64,000 bases of DNA from an uncultured Sphaerochaeta sp. GTDB lineage: Bacteria > Spirochaetota > Spirochaetia > Sphaerochaetales > Sphaerochaetaceae. The stretch is taken from the NCBI RefSeq assembly GCF_963666015.1, contig NZ_OY762555.1:2356001-2420000 (forward strand). The letters are read 5' to 3'. A program made the translations under genes and the position numbers. Shown one piece after another: positions 17,177 to 26,536 of the stretch; position 1 is the first letter of the stretch; each line of letters begins with the position of its first letter. The notes under the pieces are model-generated. The model was not told the origin of the DNA, made no database searches, and was given only the letters and a program-made list of their open reading frames with translations.

Positions 17177-17199
17177 CGTACCGATTGTTGATCGGTATG
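17177..17199 (+). other. hairpin between rpsT and HU gene
   Basis: A 9-bp stem including one G-U pair around loop TGTTG (core TACCGAT / ATCGGTA). No U tract follows. It overlaps the -35 of the HU promoter, so it may be an operator or an rpsT 3' end. Confidence 0.45.
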
Positions 17200-17215
17200 T
17201 AAACATGCGTATAGA
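17188..17215 (+). promoter_or_regulatory. candidate promoter of HU gene
   Basis: TTGATC (17188-17193), 16-nt spacer, TATAGA (17210-17215), 19 bp upstream of the start codon. Confidence 0.45.
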
Positions 17216-17234
17216 ACGTGTTTAAGGAGTAACC

Positions 17235-17555
17235 ATGGCAGGACCAAAGTTGACAAAAGCAGCCATAATCGAGAGTCTCCATGAGAAGCATGGACTGAAT
17301 AGAGCCGACATTCATACAATCATTGACGAGTTCTTTGAAGAAGTGAAAAACGGTCTCAGGAATGATCAGGTCATTGAGCTTCGTGGATTTGGAACATTTG
17401 AGGTTCGCACTCGTAAGGGCCGTGAAAGAGCGCGTAATCCAAAGACTGGCGCTATTGTTGCCGTCGAAACACATGGAGTTGCCATTTTCCGTCCAGGCAA
17501 AGAACTCAAAGACTATGTGTGGGATTTGCGTGATAATAAACCTGAGAAGGAATAA
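17235..17555 (+). CDS. HU/IHF-family DNA-binding protein
   Basis: A nucleoid-associated protein of 106 residues that bends DNA as a dimer. The helical dimerisation half is followed by the beta-arm region GFGTFEVRTRKGRERARNPKTG, whose RNPKTG tip intercalates in the DNA minor groove, and the closing IFRPGKELKD segment. It is slightly longer than the usual 90 residues because of extra N-terminal and C-terminal residues. AAGGAG precedes the ATG. It lies between rpsT and lnt in a block I associate with treponemes. Confidence 0.95.
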   Translation: MAGPKLTKAAIIESLHEKHGLNRADIHTIIDEFFEEVKNGLRNDQVIELRGFGTFEVRTRKGRERARNPKTGAIVAVETHGVAIFRPGKELKDYVWDLRDNKPEKE

Positions 17556-17589
17556 CCTTCTACGTTTCCAATAATTAGGAGAAAATCTC

Positions 17590-19254
17590 TTGGTTGACTT
17601 GCATGCAAGACGGAACCTCAGAACGGTTTGTTCTGAGGTTCTTGTGTTATTAGTATCGGCATTTATCTACTCAATTGCCTTCCCTGGTCTCATCTCGGCT
17701 AATGGCATTGGGTTTGTCGCAATGGTATCCCTGATCCCTGTATTTGCAGTAATCAGAAACACAAGCTGGAAGTTGACACCCATCTATGGTTTCTTCTACG
17801 GTTTCATGTTCTATCTCTTCTTCAACTACTGGCTCAAGACCTTCCACCCCCTTGCAATCCTGATCGTACCGATTATCAAGGGAGGGGAGATGCTGGTGCT
17901 TTTCCCTGTGCTTAAGGCAGCTCAGAGACTGTTCAAGAAATACGGATACTTGGTTGAGGCGTTGGTTTGGGTTGCTTATTCCTATCTAAGTCAGGACTGG
18001 TTTGCGGGGTACCCCTATGGAACCCTCGGGTCGGCCGTGTACCGTTATCTCCCTCTTATCCAGATTTCCGAAATTTTTGGAATCTGGGGAGTCACCTTCA
18101 TCTTGGTGATGCCTCAGACTTTCCTTGGTGCATATCTTCACCGTTGGTTCAGTGACCGGGAGTATTCTCTGAAGGGGTACCTGAGGGAGCATCTCGCATT
18201 TATCATCACTTATGGGATTGCTTTCCTTGCTACCTTGATTTTCGGGTTTGCATCCATGGCGTACTGGAATGCCCAGGAACCTGATAAAACCTGGCGAGTG
18301 GCTACCATTCAGCATAGCGCAGATACCTGGGAGGGCGGGTATGCTACCTACAAGCGGAACTTCAATACGTTGCGTAAGATGAGCCTGGAGGCATTGAGCG
18401 AAGACCCCGATATTATTCTCTGGTCTGAGACAGCCTTTGTACCATCAGTAGCTTGGCATGAGAACTATCCTTCTGACCCTGCTACCTCCGCCTTGGTAGA
18501 GGAGTTTGTTGAATTCGGTAAATCTCTTCCCATTCCCCTGGTAACGGGTAATCCCGAGGGCGTCATTGAAGACCCCAGTAAACCAGCTTTCGGCGAGAAT
18601 GGCTCATGGAACCGTACCGATTACAACACGGTCATATTCTTTGAAGACGGAAGGATCAAGAACACCTATAGAAAGCAACACCTGGTGCCCTTCACGGAGC
18701 ACTTCCCCTATGAAAAGCAGCTGCCATGGCTCTATAATCTTCTGCTTGCCAATGATTATAACTGGTGGGAGACCGGCTATGATCCTGTGGTATTTGAGAC
18801 TGAGGAGGGTGTGAAATTCTCTACCCCGATCTGCTTCGAAGATGTCTTTGGGTATCTGAACGCTGACTTTGTTGCCAGTGGTGCTGATGTCATTGTAAAC
18901 ATGACCAATGATGGATGGTCGAAAGCTGTCTCCGCTGAGATGCAACACCTTGGTTTGGCTGTCTTCCGGTCCATTGAGAATCGAAGAACTACCGTTCGCG
19001 GTACCAATAGCGGAATGACCTGTGTAATTGATGTGAATGGAAAGATTGTTGATCCTATGGAACCGTTTACCGTTGGCTACCATATTTATGATGTACCGGT
19101 ATTCAGTGGAGAATCGCACGGAAACACTGTCTATACCCGGTATGTAAATTGGTTTGCATATCTAACCGTCTACTTATCAGCAATCCTTCTTGCAGGAGGT
19201 ATGCTGTATCGCTTGTATCGATATTTCACCAAGGACAGGCAGAAACCAGAATGA
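17590..19254 (+). CDS. lnt: apolipoprotein N-acyltransferase
   Basis: An inner-membrane enzyme adding the third acyl chain to lipoproteins, 554 residues. About six transmembrane helices occupy the first ~215 residues. The nitrilase-fold periplasmic domain carries the catalytic triad as Glu in WSETAFVPS, Lys in YRKQHLVPF and Cys in PICFEDVFG, and a final transmembrane helix is near the C-terminus. Start is TTG 17590, supported by AGGAGA at 17577-17582 (7-nt spacing). It overlaps cinA by 4 nt (ATGA). Its presence means triacylated lipoproteins are expected, consistent with the LolA-like genes elsewhere here. Confidence 0.95.
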   Translation: MVDLHARRNLRTVCSEVLVLLVSAFIYSIAFPGLISANGIGFVAMVSLIPVFAVIRNTSWKLTPIYGFFYGFMFYLFFNYWLKTFHPLAILIVPIIKGGEMLVLFPVLKAAQRLFKKYGYLVEALVWVAYSYLSQDWFAGYPYGTLGSAVYRYLPLIQISEIFGIWGVTFILVMPQTFLGAYLHRWFSDREYSLKGYLREHLAFIITYGIAFLATLIFGFASMAYWNAQEPDKTWRVATIQHSADTWEGGYATYKRNFNTLRKMSLEALSEDPDIILWSETAFVPSVAWHENYPSDPATSALVEEFVEFGKSLPIPLVTGNPEGVIEDPSKPAFGENGSWNRTDYNTVIFFEDGRIKNTYRKQHLVPFTEHFPYEKQLPWLYNLLLANDYNWWETGYDPVVFETEEGVKFSTPICFEDVFGYLNADFVASGADVIVNMTNDGWSKAVSAEMQHLGLAVFRSIENRRTTVRGTNSGMTCVIDVNGKIVDPMEPFTVGYHIYDVPVFSGESHGNTVYTRYVNWFAYLTVYLSAILLAGGMLYRLYRYFTKDRQKPE

Positions 19255-20516
19255 CCTATACCAGTGCTGCTCTCTTTATCATTGGAACCGAATTGACTCG
19301 GGGGGTCATTGCTGACCGTCATACCCAAGTCATCTCAAGTCAGTTGACCCAGTTGGGGTATCGTGTTGATCGGATGGTGCTTGTCCCTGATGATGGTACC
19401 ATCGGGGATGTCCTGAGGGATTGCATCGATAATTGTGATCTGGTAGTGATGACTGGAGGGCTTGGGCCAACCAGTGACGATATGACTCGTACCATCGTAG
19501 CCAATCTTGCCAAGGTTCCCTTGGTCCGTAACCAGGAAGCATTCGATACGTTGTATGAGAGAATCGGAGAGCGAATCTGGGGTGCCAATGAACAACAGAC
19601 CATGATCCCTCAGGGCTTTGAGCTCATTCAAAACCCACTGGGGACAGCCCCTGGATTCAAAGGATTTATACCCGATGGAGAACGACAGATTGCCTGTGTG
19701 GCTATGCCAGGCCCCCCTAGGGAAATGAATCCCATGTTCTTTGACCAGGTAATCCCCTGGCTTGCCCAATTGATCGGGCATGACGATTTTTCTCGTAGCG
19801 AGTATTCTACCTTCCTTATCCCTGAATCTAAACTGGAGGAGCTCTGCAAGTCCATTTCCTTCAACGGAATGCAGTGGGGTACCCGGTTCCAGGATCTAAA
19901 GATAAGTTTGTATCTCGTCGATAGCAGCGAGGCTGACCGAACAGAGATGGCAAACCGTCTTCGGTCATTGGTAGGGGAATGTCTGGTGGTTGATGGGGAC
20001 GTCCAGCCGTCGGCTTTGCTCACTTCGTTGCTTGAAGAACGAGGAGAAACGATGAGCACAGCTGAGAGCTGTACCTCCGGTTACATTGCAAAGCTACTCA
20101 CCGACCAGGCAGGTAGTTCTGCATGGTTCTGGGGTGGGGTGGCAAGCTATGCGAATGAGGCAAAGAAGCACTTGCTTGGTGTGCGAGATGAGACTTTGGA
20201 GCAATATGGGGCAGTCAGTGAAGCATGTGTCCTGGAGATGGCTGAGGGAATGAGGCGTGTCTCGGGAACTGATTGGGCACTCTCGGTAAGTGGTATTGCC
20301 GGGCCTGATGGTGGTACGCCTGAAAAGCCGATAGGTACTGTGTGGTTTGGATTTGCCTCAAAAACTCGGGAGAGTGCAGCGGTGCAAATACATATCTCAT
20401 CCTATGGGAGGGATTCGGTAAGAAGAAGAGCCTCGGTAATGGCATTAATTCTTGCAAGCCAATACATCAAAGGAGCCTGCTTGCTTGACACTGTTAAGAA
20501 GTGGCAATATATTTAA
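19251..20516 (+). CDS. cinA: CinA-family protein (competence/damage-inducible; NMN deamidase type)
   Basis: A two-domain protein of 421 residues. The N-terminal MoCo-binding-like domain contains FIIGTELTRGVIAD and VVMTGGLGPTSDDMTR and is linked to ADP-ribose pyrophosphatase activity. The C-terminal PncC domain, starting near STAESCTSGYIAKLL with SGIAGPDGGTPEKPIGTV, deamidates nicotinamide mononucleotide for NAD recycling. Start is the ATG at 19251 that overlaps the lnt stop; the longer open frame from 19149 runs inside lnt and is not used. Confidence 0.93.
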   Translation: MTYTSAALFIIGTELTRGVIADRHTQVISSQLTQLGYRVDRMVLVPDDGTIGDVLRDCIDNCDLVVMTGGLGPTSDDMTRTIVANLAKVPLVRNQEAFDTLYERIGERIWGANEQQTMIPQGFELIQNPLGTAPGFKGFIPDGERQIACVAMPGPPREMNPMFFDQVIPWLAQLIGHDDFSRSEYSTFLIPESKLEELCKSISFNGMQWGTRFQDLKISLYLVDSSEADRTEMANRLRSLVGECLVVDGDVQPSALLTSLLEERGETMSTAESCTSGYIAKLLTDQAGSSAWFWGGVASYANEAKKHLLGVRDETLEQYGAVSEACVLEMAEGMRRVSGTDWALSVSGIAGPDGGTPEKPIGTVWFGFASKTRESAAVQIHISSYGRDSVRRRASVMALILASQYIKGACLLDTVKKWQYI

Positions 20517-20606
20517 AGAACCAAACAGCGGAAAGAATTATCAGTAAGTACGTTCCAATTCCGCATATTCTTACATTCTGTATTACAAATTAAGGAACTG
20601 GGCACT

Positions 20607-20634
20607 AGGTGCACCTTTATATAGATGAGGTGCA
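20607..20634 (+). other. hairpin in rho leader
   Basis: TGCACCT (20610-20616) and AGGTGCA (20628-20634) form a 7-bp stem. The left arm is also part of the palindrome AGGTGCACCT, so two structures compete. Leader attenuation is known for rho in Escherichia coli; a similar role here is inference. Confidence 0.4.
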
Positions 20635-20667
20635 ACACATTTTCCCTTTTCCGTTGGAGTTAATCCT

Positions 20668-22512
20668 ATGTCTTCCGAAGAATTAGAGTTTAATGAAGCC
20701 AGCGTGGCTGTTGCATCTGAGCAGGAATCTGTAAAGAAGCCGATGCGGCGAGTGACCCGAAAAAAGAGCCCTGTAGGAGCGAAAGCACCTGAAAGCACGA
20801 GTGATGTGGCTGAGCAGAAAGTGGAGACACAGGATGCTCCTGAGCCAAAAAAACGTCGAGGGAGACCAAAAAAGAGCGAATCTGACAAGAATGCAACAAA
20901 AAAAAGTTCTTCTGATTCTGACCAACCTCAACTCGAGTTGGAGGATAAACAGAATAGTCCTGCTCCTGAACAGGAACAGTCAGTAGATACTTCCCGTCCT
21001 CCTGCACAATACAAGCAGGAGCAGAAGAGCCAGAACCAAAACCCGAACCAGAACCAGAACCATCGCAAACCCTATAACAATAGAAACAACCGAAATTCCC
21101 AGAACAGAAACCATCCAAAAGGGTCTTATCCAAAGAGCCAGAGTTTTGGTTCTAACAGGGGAGGACGACCGAATCATCAAGAAGAATCTTCCAATGATTT
21201 ACATATCGAGGAGCATCCTGAGGCTCCTGTCCTGGTGCTTGAAGATTTCACCACCCTTTCCATCGACGAACTTCGCAAGGTAGGTTTGGAACGTGGGCTG
21301 AATGCAGATACCATTCTTGACTTGCGCAAGCAGGAAATTGTTGCTGAAATTCTTCGCTTGCATACTGCAAGTGGCGGTGTAATTGTGGGAACAGGTACCT
21401 TGGAAATCCTTCCAGATGGATTTGGGTTTCTTCGTTCCCCCTCAAACAGCTATCTCTCAGGGTTGGAAGATGTCTACGTCTCTCCCGCCCAGATCAAGAG
21501 TCTTTATCTGAAGACCGGTGATGTGGTATATGGACAGGTCCGGACTCCACGTGAGAATGAACGGTTCTTTGCTATATTGAAAATATTGAAGGTAAATGGT
21601 GATGAGCCGATTACCGCAAAAATGCGTGTACCGTTTGATAGCCTGACTCCCTTGTTTCCTGACCAAAGACTTAAGCTGGAGACAGCTGAAGAGGATATGT
21701 CGACAAGGATTATTGATATGTTCTGCCCGATTGGGAAGGGCCAACGTTCCTTGATCGTCGCTCCTCCTCGTACAGGTAAGACAGTGCTTCTGCAGAAGAT
21801 TGCAAACTCCATCAGTACGAATCATCCTGAAGTGGTCCTGATGGTCCTGCTGGTTGATGAACGCCCTGAGGAAGTCACTGACATGCGTCGCCATGTCAAC
21901 GGCGAGGTAATTGCCTCTACCTTTGACGAGCAAGCCAGCAGGCATGTGCAGGTAGCTGAGATGGTGATTGAGAAAGCAAAACGACTTGTTGAACACAAGA
22001 AGGATGTAGTTATCCTTCTGGATTCCATCACCCGTCTAGCACGTGCCTATAACCAGACCGTTCCTGCAAGTGGTAAGATACTCAGTGGTGGTGTAGACTC
22101 GAATGCACTGCACAAACCAAAGAGATTCTTTGGTGCTGCGAGGAATATTGAATTCGGTGGCAGTCTTACCATAGTTGCTACTGGCTTGATCGAGACAGGT
22201 TCCAGAATGGATGAGGTTATCTTTGAAGAATTCAAGGGAACCGGTAACAACGAAATCATCCTGGACCGGCGTCTTGCCGACAAGCGACTCTTCCCAGCGA
22301 TCAACATCAAGAAGAGTGGAACCCGTCGTGAAGACTTGTTGTTGCCTTCTGATGAAGCTGCCAGAATCTGGCTTATGCGTAATGCTGTCAATGATATGGA
22401 TGATCAAGAGATGACTCCGTTCCTCATTGACAAAATTCGGAAGACAAAGGATAATGAGTCGTTCTTGCGTTCTATCAATACCGGTATTCCTTCGAATTCG
22501 GCAGCGTACTAG
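20668..22512 (+). CDS. rho: transcription termination factor Rho, with long disordered N-terminus
   Basis: A hexameric RNA-dependent ATPase of 614 residues, against about 420 in Escherichia coli. Residues 1-180 are an added low-complexity region: Lys/Arg-rich with an AT-hook-like RRGRPKKSE near residue 65, then Asn/Gln-rich around 115-165. The Rho N-terminal helix domain follows (about 190-230), then the OB-fold RNA-binding domain ([17 protein letters not shown]), Walker A APPRTGKT near residue 368, Walker [17 protein letters not shown] near 446, and the Q/R loop region [31 protein letters not shown] precedes the ATG. rpmE follows 74 bp later. Confidence 0.97.
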   Translation: MSSEELEFNEASVAVASEQESVKKPMRRVTRKKSPVGAKAPESTSDVAEQKVETQDAPEPKKRRGRPKKSESDKNATKKSSSDSDQPQLELEDKQNSPAPEQEQSVDTSRPPAQYKQEQKSQNQNPNQNQNHRKPYNNRNNRNSQNRNHPKGSYPKSQSFGSNRGGRPNHQEESSNDLHIEEHPEAPVLVLEDFTTLSIDELRKVGLERGLNADTILDLRKQEIVAEILRLHTASGGVIVGTGTLEILPDGFGFLRSPSNSYLSGLEDVYVSPAQIKSLYLKTGDVVYGQVRTPRENERFFAILKILKVNGDEPITAKMRVPFDSLTPLFPDQRLKLETAEEDMSTRIIDMFCPIGKGQRSLIVAPPRTGKTVLLQKIANSISTNHPEVVLMVLLVDERPEEVTDMRRHVNGEVIASTFDEQASRHVQVAEMVIEKAKRLVEHKKDVVILLDSITRLARAYNQTVPASGKILSGGVDSNALHKPKRFFGAARNIEFGGSLTIVATGLIETGSRMDEVIFEEFKGTGNNEIILDRRLADKRLFPAINIKKSGTRREDLLLPSDEAARIWLMRNAVNDMDDQEMTPFLIDKIRKTKDNESFLRSINTGIPSNSAAY

Positions 22513-22586
22513 AGACCAGGAACAGATAGAGAGAAACTTGTCTGCTGCCTACAGCCAGCAGAACACATATCCTTGGAGGACCCAAA

Positions 22587-22790
22587 ATGAAAGATGGAAT
22601 TCATCCCCGTTATGAAATGAAAGAAGTTCGTTGCTCATGTGGCAATGTAATCACGACCAAGACAACCGCAAAGAATCTAGAAGTTGAAATTTGCTCTGCT
22701 TGTCATCCATTCTTTACTGGAACCCAGAAGATGGTTGATACTGCCGGTCGTATCGAACGCTTCAAGAAGCGCTATGGCTTGAACAACTAA
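22587..22790 (+). CDS. rpmE: 50S ribosomal protein L31, zinc (C+) form
   Basis: A 67-residue ribosomal protein. Zinc ligands are C16, C18, C36 and C39 (RCSCGN and CSACHP), so this is the zinc-containing form. In many bacteria that form is replaced by a cysteine-free paralogue under zinc limitation; none is in this window. GGAGG precedes the ATG. A large terminator follows, closing the rho-rpmE unit. The zinc link is of interest because znuACB-zur is encoded in the same window. Confidence 0.97.
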   Translation: MKDGIHPRYEMKEVRCSCGNVITTKTTAKNLEVEICSACHPFFTGTQKMVDTAGRIERFKKRYGLNN

Positions 22791-22800
22791 CCAGATTTAT

Positions 22801-22818
22801 TATCACTGTCTAGTGATA
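22801..22818 (+). other. hairpin after rpmE
   Basis: TATCACT-GTCT-AGTGATA, a perfect 7-bp stem just before the main terminator. Confidence 0.5.
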
Positions 22819-22824
22819 CAAGAG

Positions 22825-22862
22825 CCCCTCTTTTTTGGAGTACCCAGGAAAGGGGGTTTTTT
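22825..22862 (+). terminator. terminator after rpmE
   Basis: An imperfect stem of about 13 pairs (22825-22838 with 22844-22856, one bulged C, several G-U) closed by a 5-nt loop and followed by TTTTTT. Confidence 0.85.
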
Positions 22863-23000
22863 GTGAGTTTTGGATTCCTGTTCACGCATTTGTTGGTCAT
22901 GTGGAGAAATGCACGAGCCCCGAATTATACAAAAATAGGTTTTTTGTTGCATTATGCCGACAAGTATCCTAAAATTGACCCATAAAAATTAGGTTGGGGC

Positions 23001-24167
23001 ATGGACAACATCAGAAAACAACACATCAAGGAATACGGCGATTCTCCGCTGGTGATTGCGCAGGTACCTGGAACATGTACCTTGCTTGGTAGTTACGCGG
23101 ATGCATGTCGAGGATGGTCTTTGGTGGGAACCGATCACTCCTCGCTGTATGTTGCTATCTCTTACCGGGATGACCAACTCGTGAGGCTATATAACCCAAC
23201 CCTCAATGACCGGAAGCGATTTTCCTTAAACAATATCAAGTATCGCAAGGAAGACCGATGGGGAAATTTCCTGAAAGCGGTGTTCTCGGTTCTTGCAAGC
23301 GAAGGGACTGATTTCTCAGGTATGAATATCTCTGTCGAAGGGAGCCTCCTCCACGCTGATACCCAGATGGTGAGTACTGCATGCTCGCTCGGGACCTGCC
23401 TTGCCCTTGATGCATTGCTTGGTCTTGAGCTGAGTTTTTCCTCCCAGATAAGAATCGCTTATCAGGCATGTACAACATTCAATAATGAAGTATGCTCTAT
23501 CAGTGATCTTCTTACCATGCTCAATGGAAAGAAAGAGACCGTGCTGTTCTATGATCTTCAGCATGTGACCTACAAAGAGTTGCCTTTCCCGTTCACCAAC
23601 AAGAATGAAGAGTATGTGGCAATCATAGTGGATAGCAAGATTTCCCCCAATGCAATGCGAGAGGAGATCAGGAGCAAGAGAAAAGCTATCAAGCGTGCGT
23701 TTGAGAAGCTAGGTGAGTACAAGAGTGGTGGGTTCATGCGGGACTTTCCAGAGAGTGACCTTTCTGGTCGTGTGGTGCCATTGGATGAGGAAGACCGCCA
23801 CATCTGTGAGTATATCCTGATGGAATCGCGACTCGCAAATGATGCTGCATCCTTGCTCACTGAGAAGGATGCTGTACCCTATGGGAAGATGATGAATCGT
23901 GTCCAGGCTGGGCTCAGGGACCTTCTTGAAGTAACCTGTCCTGAGGTAGACTGGCTCACCAAGCGAGCGGGGGAACTTGGAGGGTGCCTTGGATCGGTTC
24001 AGGTAGCAAACGGCTTCAGCGGCAATATCATGGTCCTCTTGAGTAAACAAGCACTTCCAAGTTATATTGGTCGTCTGGAGGACTATGAGCACATCTTTGG
24101 ATTCCACCCTCGCTGGTATATATTTGAGGGAAGTGATTCAGCAAAGGTTGTGTTTCAAGCGCATTGA
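23001..24167 (+). CDS. GHMP kinase-family protein resembling galactokinase, degenerate
   Basis: A 388-residue protein with the overall layout of galactokinase but altered catalytic motifs. The signature GRVNLIGEHTDY appears as GTCTLLGSYADA near residues 24-35, losing the Arg and Glu-His. The ATP loop GLSSSAA is replaced by STACSLGTC, and the C-terminal GGGFGG by ANGFSGN. An aspartate aligned with the catalytic base may survive in CSISDLLTML. It is probably not a normal galactokinase and may be a sugar sensor or pseudokinase. Its stop overlaps the surE start (TGATG). GGTTGGGG precedes the ATG. Confidence 0.6.
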   Translation: MDNIRKQHIKEYGDSPLVIAQVPGTCTLLGSYADACRGWSLVGTDHSSLYVAISYRDDQLVRLYNPTLNDRKRFSLNNIKYRKEDRWGNFLKAVFSVLASEGTDFSGMNISVEGSLLHADTQMVSTACSLGTCLALDALLGLELSFSSQIRIAYQACTTFNNEVCSISDLLTMLNGKKETVLFYDLQHVTYKELPFPFTNKNEEYVAIIVDSKISPNAMREEIRSKRKAIKRAFEKLGEYKSGGFMRDFPESDLSGRVVPLDEEDRHICEYILMESRLANDAASLLTEKDAVPYGKMMNRVQAGLRDLLEVTCPEVDWLTKRAGELGGCLGSVQVANGFSGNIMVLLSKQALPSYIGRLEDYEHIFGFHPRWYIFEGSDSAKVVFQAH

Positions 24168-24967
24168 TGAAGATACTACTGACAAATGATGATGGATATC
24201 AAAGTGAAGGACTGAACACGCTCAGTGAGGCTCTATTACGAGCTGGTCATGAGGTGTGGGTATGTGCTCCTGATGCAGAGAGAAGTGCAAGTAGCCACTC
24301 AATGACACTTCGCGAAGATATTACCATCACTGAATATGGCCAGAACCGGTATCATTGCAGTGGAACTCCAGCAGATTGCATTCTGTATGCCTCAAAAGGC
24401 AAGATTTTCCCAGAAGAACCAGATTTGGTTATCAGCGGAATCAACCATGGTTATAATATTTCCACGGATATCCTGTACTCGGGGACTGTTGGAGCTGCCA
24501 GAGAGGCTGCTTTGACTGGATTGCGGTCCATTGCAGTCAGTTGTGCAAGAAGCAACGATGGTTCTTATCCCTTCCTGCGTACTGCGGATTTTGTAGTAGA
24601 ACATCTTGAGGATTTCTATCCCCTCACCAGTAGTGAGTGCATCATCAATATCAATGCCCCTGCAGAGGGGAATGGAAAGTGGAAGAGTGGAGTGTTGAGT
24701 TATCTCGACTACCATGATGCTGTACAGACAAAACAACAAGAAAAAACCCGCTACTATGATACTGCAACTGTACGTTTTGGTACTTCTGTTGTGCTTTCCA
24801 TGAAAGGAGGTGTGCAACCGATTCAACGTTGTGACACCAAAGGTAGCGATTTCCAAGCTGTAAGAGAGGGATATATCAGTGTTACTGCAATCTCCATCCT
24901 TCCCCCCGTGCATACGGCATCCCAGGCCAAGCTTGAATCATTGAGCAAGGGGGAGATCTGTGGGTAA
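24167..24967 (+). CDS. surE: 5'/3'-nucleotidase SurE
   Basis: A metal-dependent phosphatase acting on nucleoside monophosphates, linked to stationary survival; 266 residues. The active site is complete: LLTNDDGYQSEGL (metal ligands Asp-Asp), APDAERSASSHSMTL, CSGTPADCILYA and LVISGINHGYNISTDILYSGTVGAAREA. The ATG 24167 shares bases with the upstream stop; an in-frame TTG at 24164 is less likely. It overlaps the next gene by 8 nt, so the three genes are probably one operon. Confidence 0.94.
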   Translation: MKILLTNDDGYQSEGLNTLSEALLRAGHEVWVCAPDAERSASSHSMTLREDITITEYGQNRYHCSGTPADCILYASKGKIFPEEPDLVISGINHGYNISTDILYSGTVGAAREAALTGLRSIAVSCARSNDGSYPFLRTADFVVEHLEDFYPLTSSECIININAPAEGNGKWKSGVLSYLDYHDAVQTKQQEKTRYYDTATVRFGTSVVLSMKGGVQPIQRCDTKGSDFQAVREGYISVTAISILPPVHTASQAKLESLSKGEICG

Positions 24968-25316
24968 GAATTGGGAAAATAAATGCCACAAATGTGGGCT
25001 TTGCTGCCACGAGAAAGCAGTCTATGGTCGTGAATTAGTCATTGACCTGGACAGTTGGTGTGAGCATTTTGATCCTGAAACTAAACAGTGCACCATTTAC
25101 GCTGAACGCTTCAGCCAGTCAACTCGATGCAAAAAAATGACACCGATTCGTGCCATGTTTGCATCATATCTCCAAGAAAACTGTGCCTATGTACAATGGG
25201 CACGAAGATTCCATATTCGATTTGCGAAAAAGAGAATCCTTCGATTCATCCATAGTAAGACCTGTCCCGATGAGGACTCAGATGATAGCGATCTTTACGA
25301 GGTATTCAACGCGTAA
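24960..25316 (+). CDS. cysteine-cluster protein (YkgJ-like)
   Basis: A 118-residue basic protein with a zinc- or iron-type cysteine cluster: C9, C12, C15, C16 (CHKCGLCC), C34, C44 and C57. The pattern resembles YkgJ/CxxCxxCC proteins whose function is not known. Start is GTG 24960, with GGGGGAG upstream, overlapping surE by 8 nt. Its position just before the nifS-nifU pair hints at a link with Fe-S cluster chemistry, but that is only context. Confidence 0.65.
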   Translation: MGKNWENKCHKCGLCCHEKAVYGRELVIDLDSWCEHFDPETKQCTIYAERFSQSTRCKKMTPIRAMFASYLQENCAYVQWARRFHIRFAKKRILRFIHSKTCPDEDSDDSDLYEVFNA

Positions 25317-25375
25317 TAGCAGTGTGGCTTGACCCTAAGGGGTATCTGTCACTATCGTTTTCTATGAGGTTTATT

Positions 25376-26536
25376 ATGGAACAGAAGACCATTTACTTGG
25401 ATAATAATGCGACCACTCCCATGCATGAGGATGTAATCGAGGCTGTACACCAAGCCAATGTCCTCTTTGGGAATGCATCGAGCATGCATAGCTATGGTCG
25501 TGAAGCCGCTATGGCAATAGAAGAAAGCAGGAAAGCACTTGCCTCCTTGATCGATTGCGATCCATCATCGATTGTTTTCACCAGTGGGGCCAGTGAATCG
25601 AACAATACCGTATTCAATATTTTTCGTGAGCGTATTGATTTAGGATCGAAACGCAACCGAATTGTGACCACAACCATCGAACACCCTTCAATCAACGAGC
25701 TGGTGAAGTATCTTAGGAATCTTGGATACAAGGTTGATGAGTGTCCTGTTGATGGCAGTGGACGGGTAGATCCGGAAGTGATGAAGACCTATCTCGGTGA
25801 AGATGTTGCCCTGGTCTCTGTGATGGCGGGGAACAATGAGATTGGTACCATCCAACCGGTGAAGGAGATTGCCCAGCTTGCCCATGAGGTAGGGGCATAT
25901 GTGCATACTGATGCAACACAGGCGATTGGAAAAATCCCTGTTTCGATGCGCACTTGGGACGTCGATTATCTCAGCCTTTCTGGACACAAGTTCTATGGGC
26001 CAAAAGGTATCGGCGTATTGGCGGTTAAACCAAAATCACCACACACCCCGCTGGTCCATGGTGGCCATCAGGAGGGAGGAAAGAGAGCAGGAACCTATAA
26101 TACAGCATCCATTGTTGGTATCGGTGTTGCTGCTGCCCTAGCTGAACGAGATCTTCAGGAAGAGAGCAAGAAACTTTGGACTCTCAGGGAGATGTTAAGA
26201 GTGGGCATTGAGGAACGTATTCCCAATGTGGTGGTAAACGGGAATCAGGAGTACTGTCTTCCCGGAACCCTTGATGTGTCATTCCCCCATGCAGAAGGGG
26301 AATCGATATTGCTCTATCTCGACATGGAAGGAATAATGGTTTCCACAGGGAGTGCCTGCGCAAGTGGGTCGCTTGAACCCAGTTACGTATTACTGGCTTC
26401 CGGAGTGGATATCGAGCTGGCCCACGGCTCAATACGGTTCAGTTTCGGAAGGTACAACACCGAAGAAGATGTTGCCTATGTATTAGAGAAACTACCGCCG
26501 ATTATCAAGCGATTAAGGGAGATGTCCACACGATGA
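25376..26536 (+). CDS. cysteine desulfurase, NifS/IscS family
   Basis: PLP enzyme of 386 residues that moves sulfur from cysteine to the Fe-S scaffold. Key sites: substrate loop YLDNNATTP at the N-terminus, HPSINE, the H-D-T cofactor site HTDATQAIGKI, the PLP lysine in SGHKFYGPKG near residue 205, and the mobile catalytic cysteine in TGSACASGS near residue 327. Start ATG 25376 has GAGG with 6-nt spacing; 54 bases of upstream open frame are ignored. Its last bases overlap the start of the NifU-like gene (ATGA), so donor and scaffold are translationally coupled. Confidence 0.95.
   Translation: MEQKTIYLDNNATTPMHEDVIEAVHQANVLFGNASSMHSYGREAAMAIEESRKALASLIDCDPSSIVFTSGASESNNTVFNIFRERIDLGSKRNRIVTTTIEHPSINELVKYLRNLGYKVDECPVDGSGRVDPEVMKTYLGEDVALVSVMAGNNEIGTIQPVKEIAQLAHEVGAYVHTDATQAIGKIPVSMRTWDVDYLSLSGHKFYGPKGIGVLAVKPKSPHTPLVHGGHQEGGKRAGTYNTASIVGIGVAAALAERDLQEESKKLWTLREMLRVGIEERIPNVVVNGNQEYCLPGTLDVSFPHAEGESILLYLDMEGIMVSTGSACASGSLEPSYVLLASGVDIELAHGSIRFSFGRYNTEEDVAYVLEKLPPIIKRLREMSTR

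Noticed and set aside
20690..21133. 147-codon Gly/Ser-rich frame opposite the rho extension
   Set aside because: Produced by the low-complexity Asn/Gln codons of rho read backwards; no start signals.
23001..24167. Plain galactokinase call
   Set aside because: The catalytic and nucleotide-binding motifs do not match, so the gene symbol galK is not justified.
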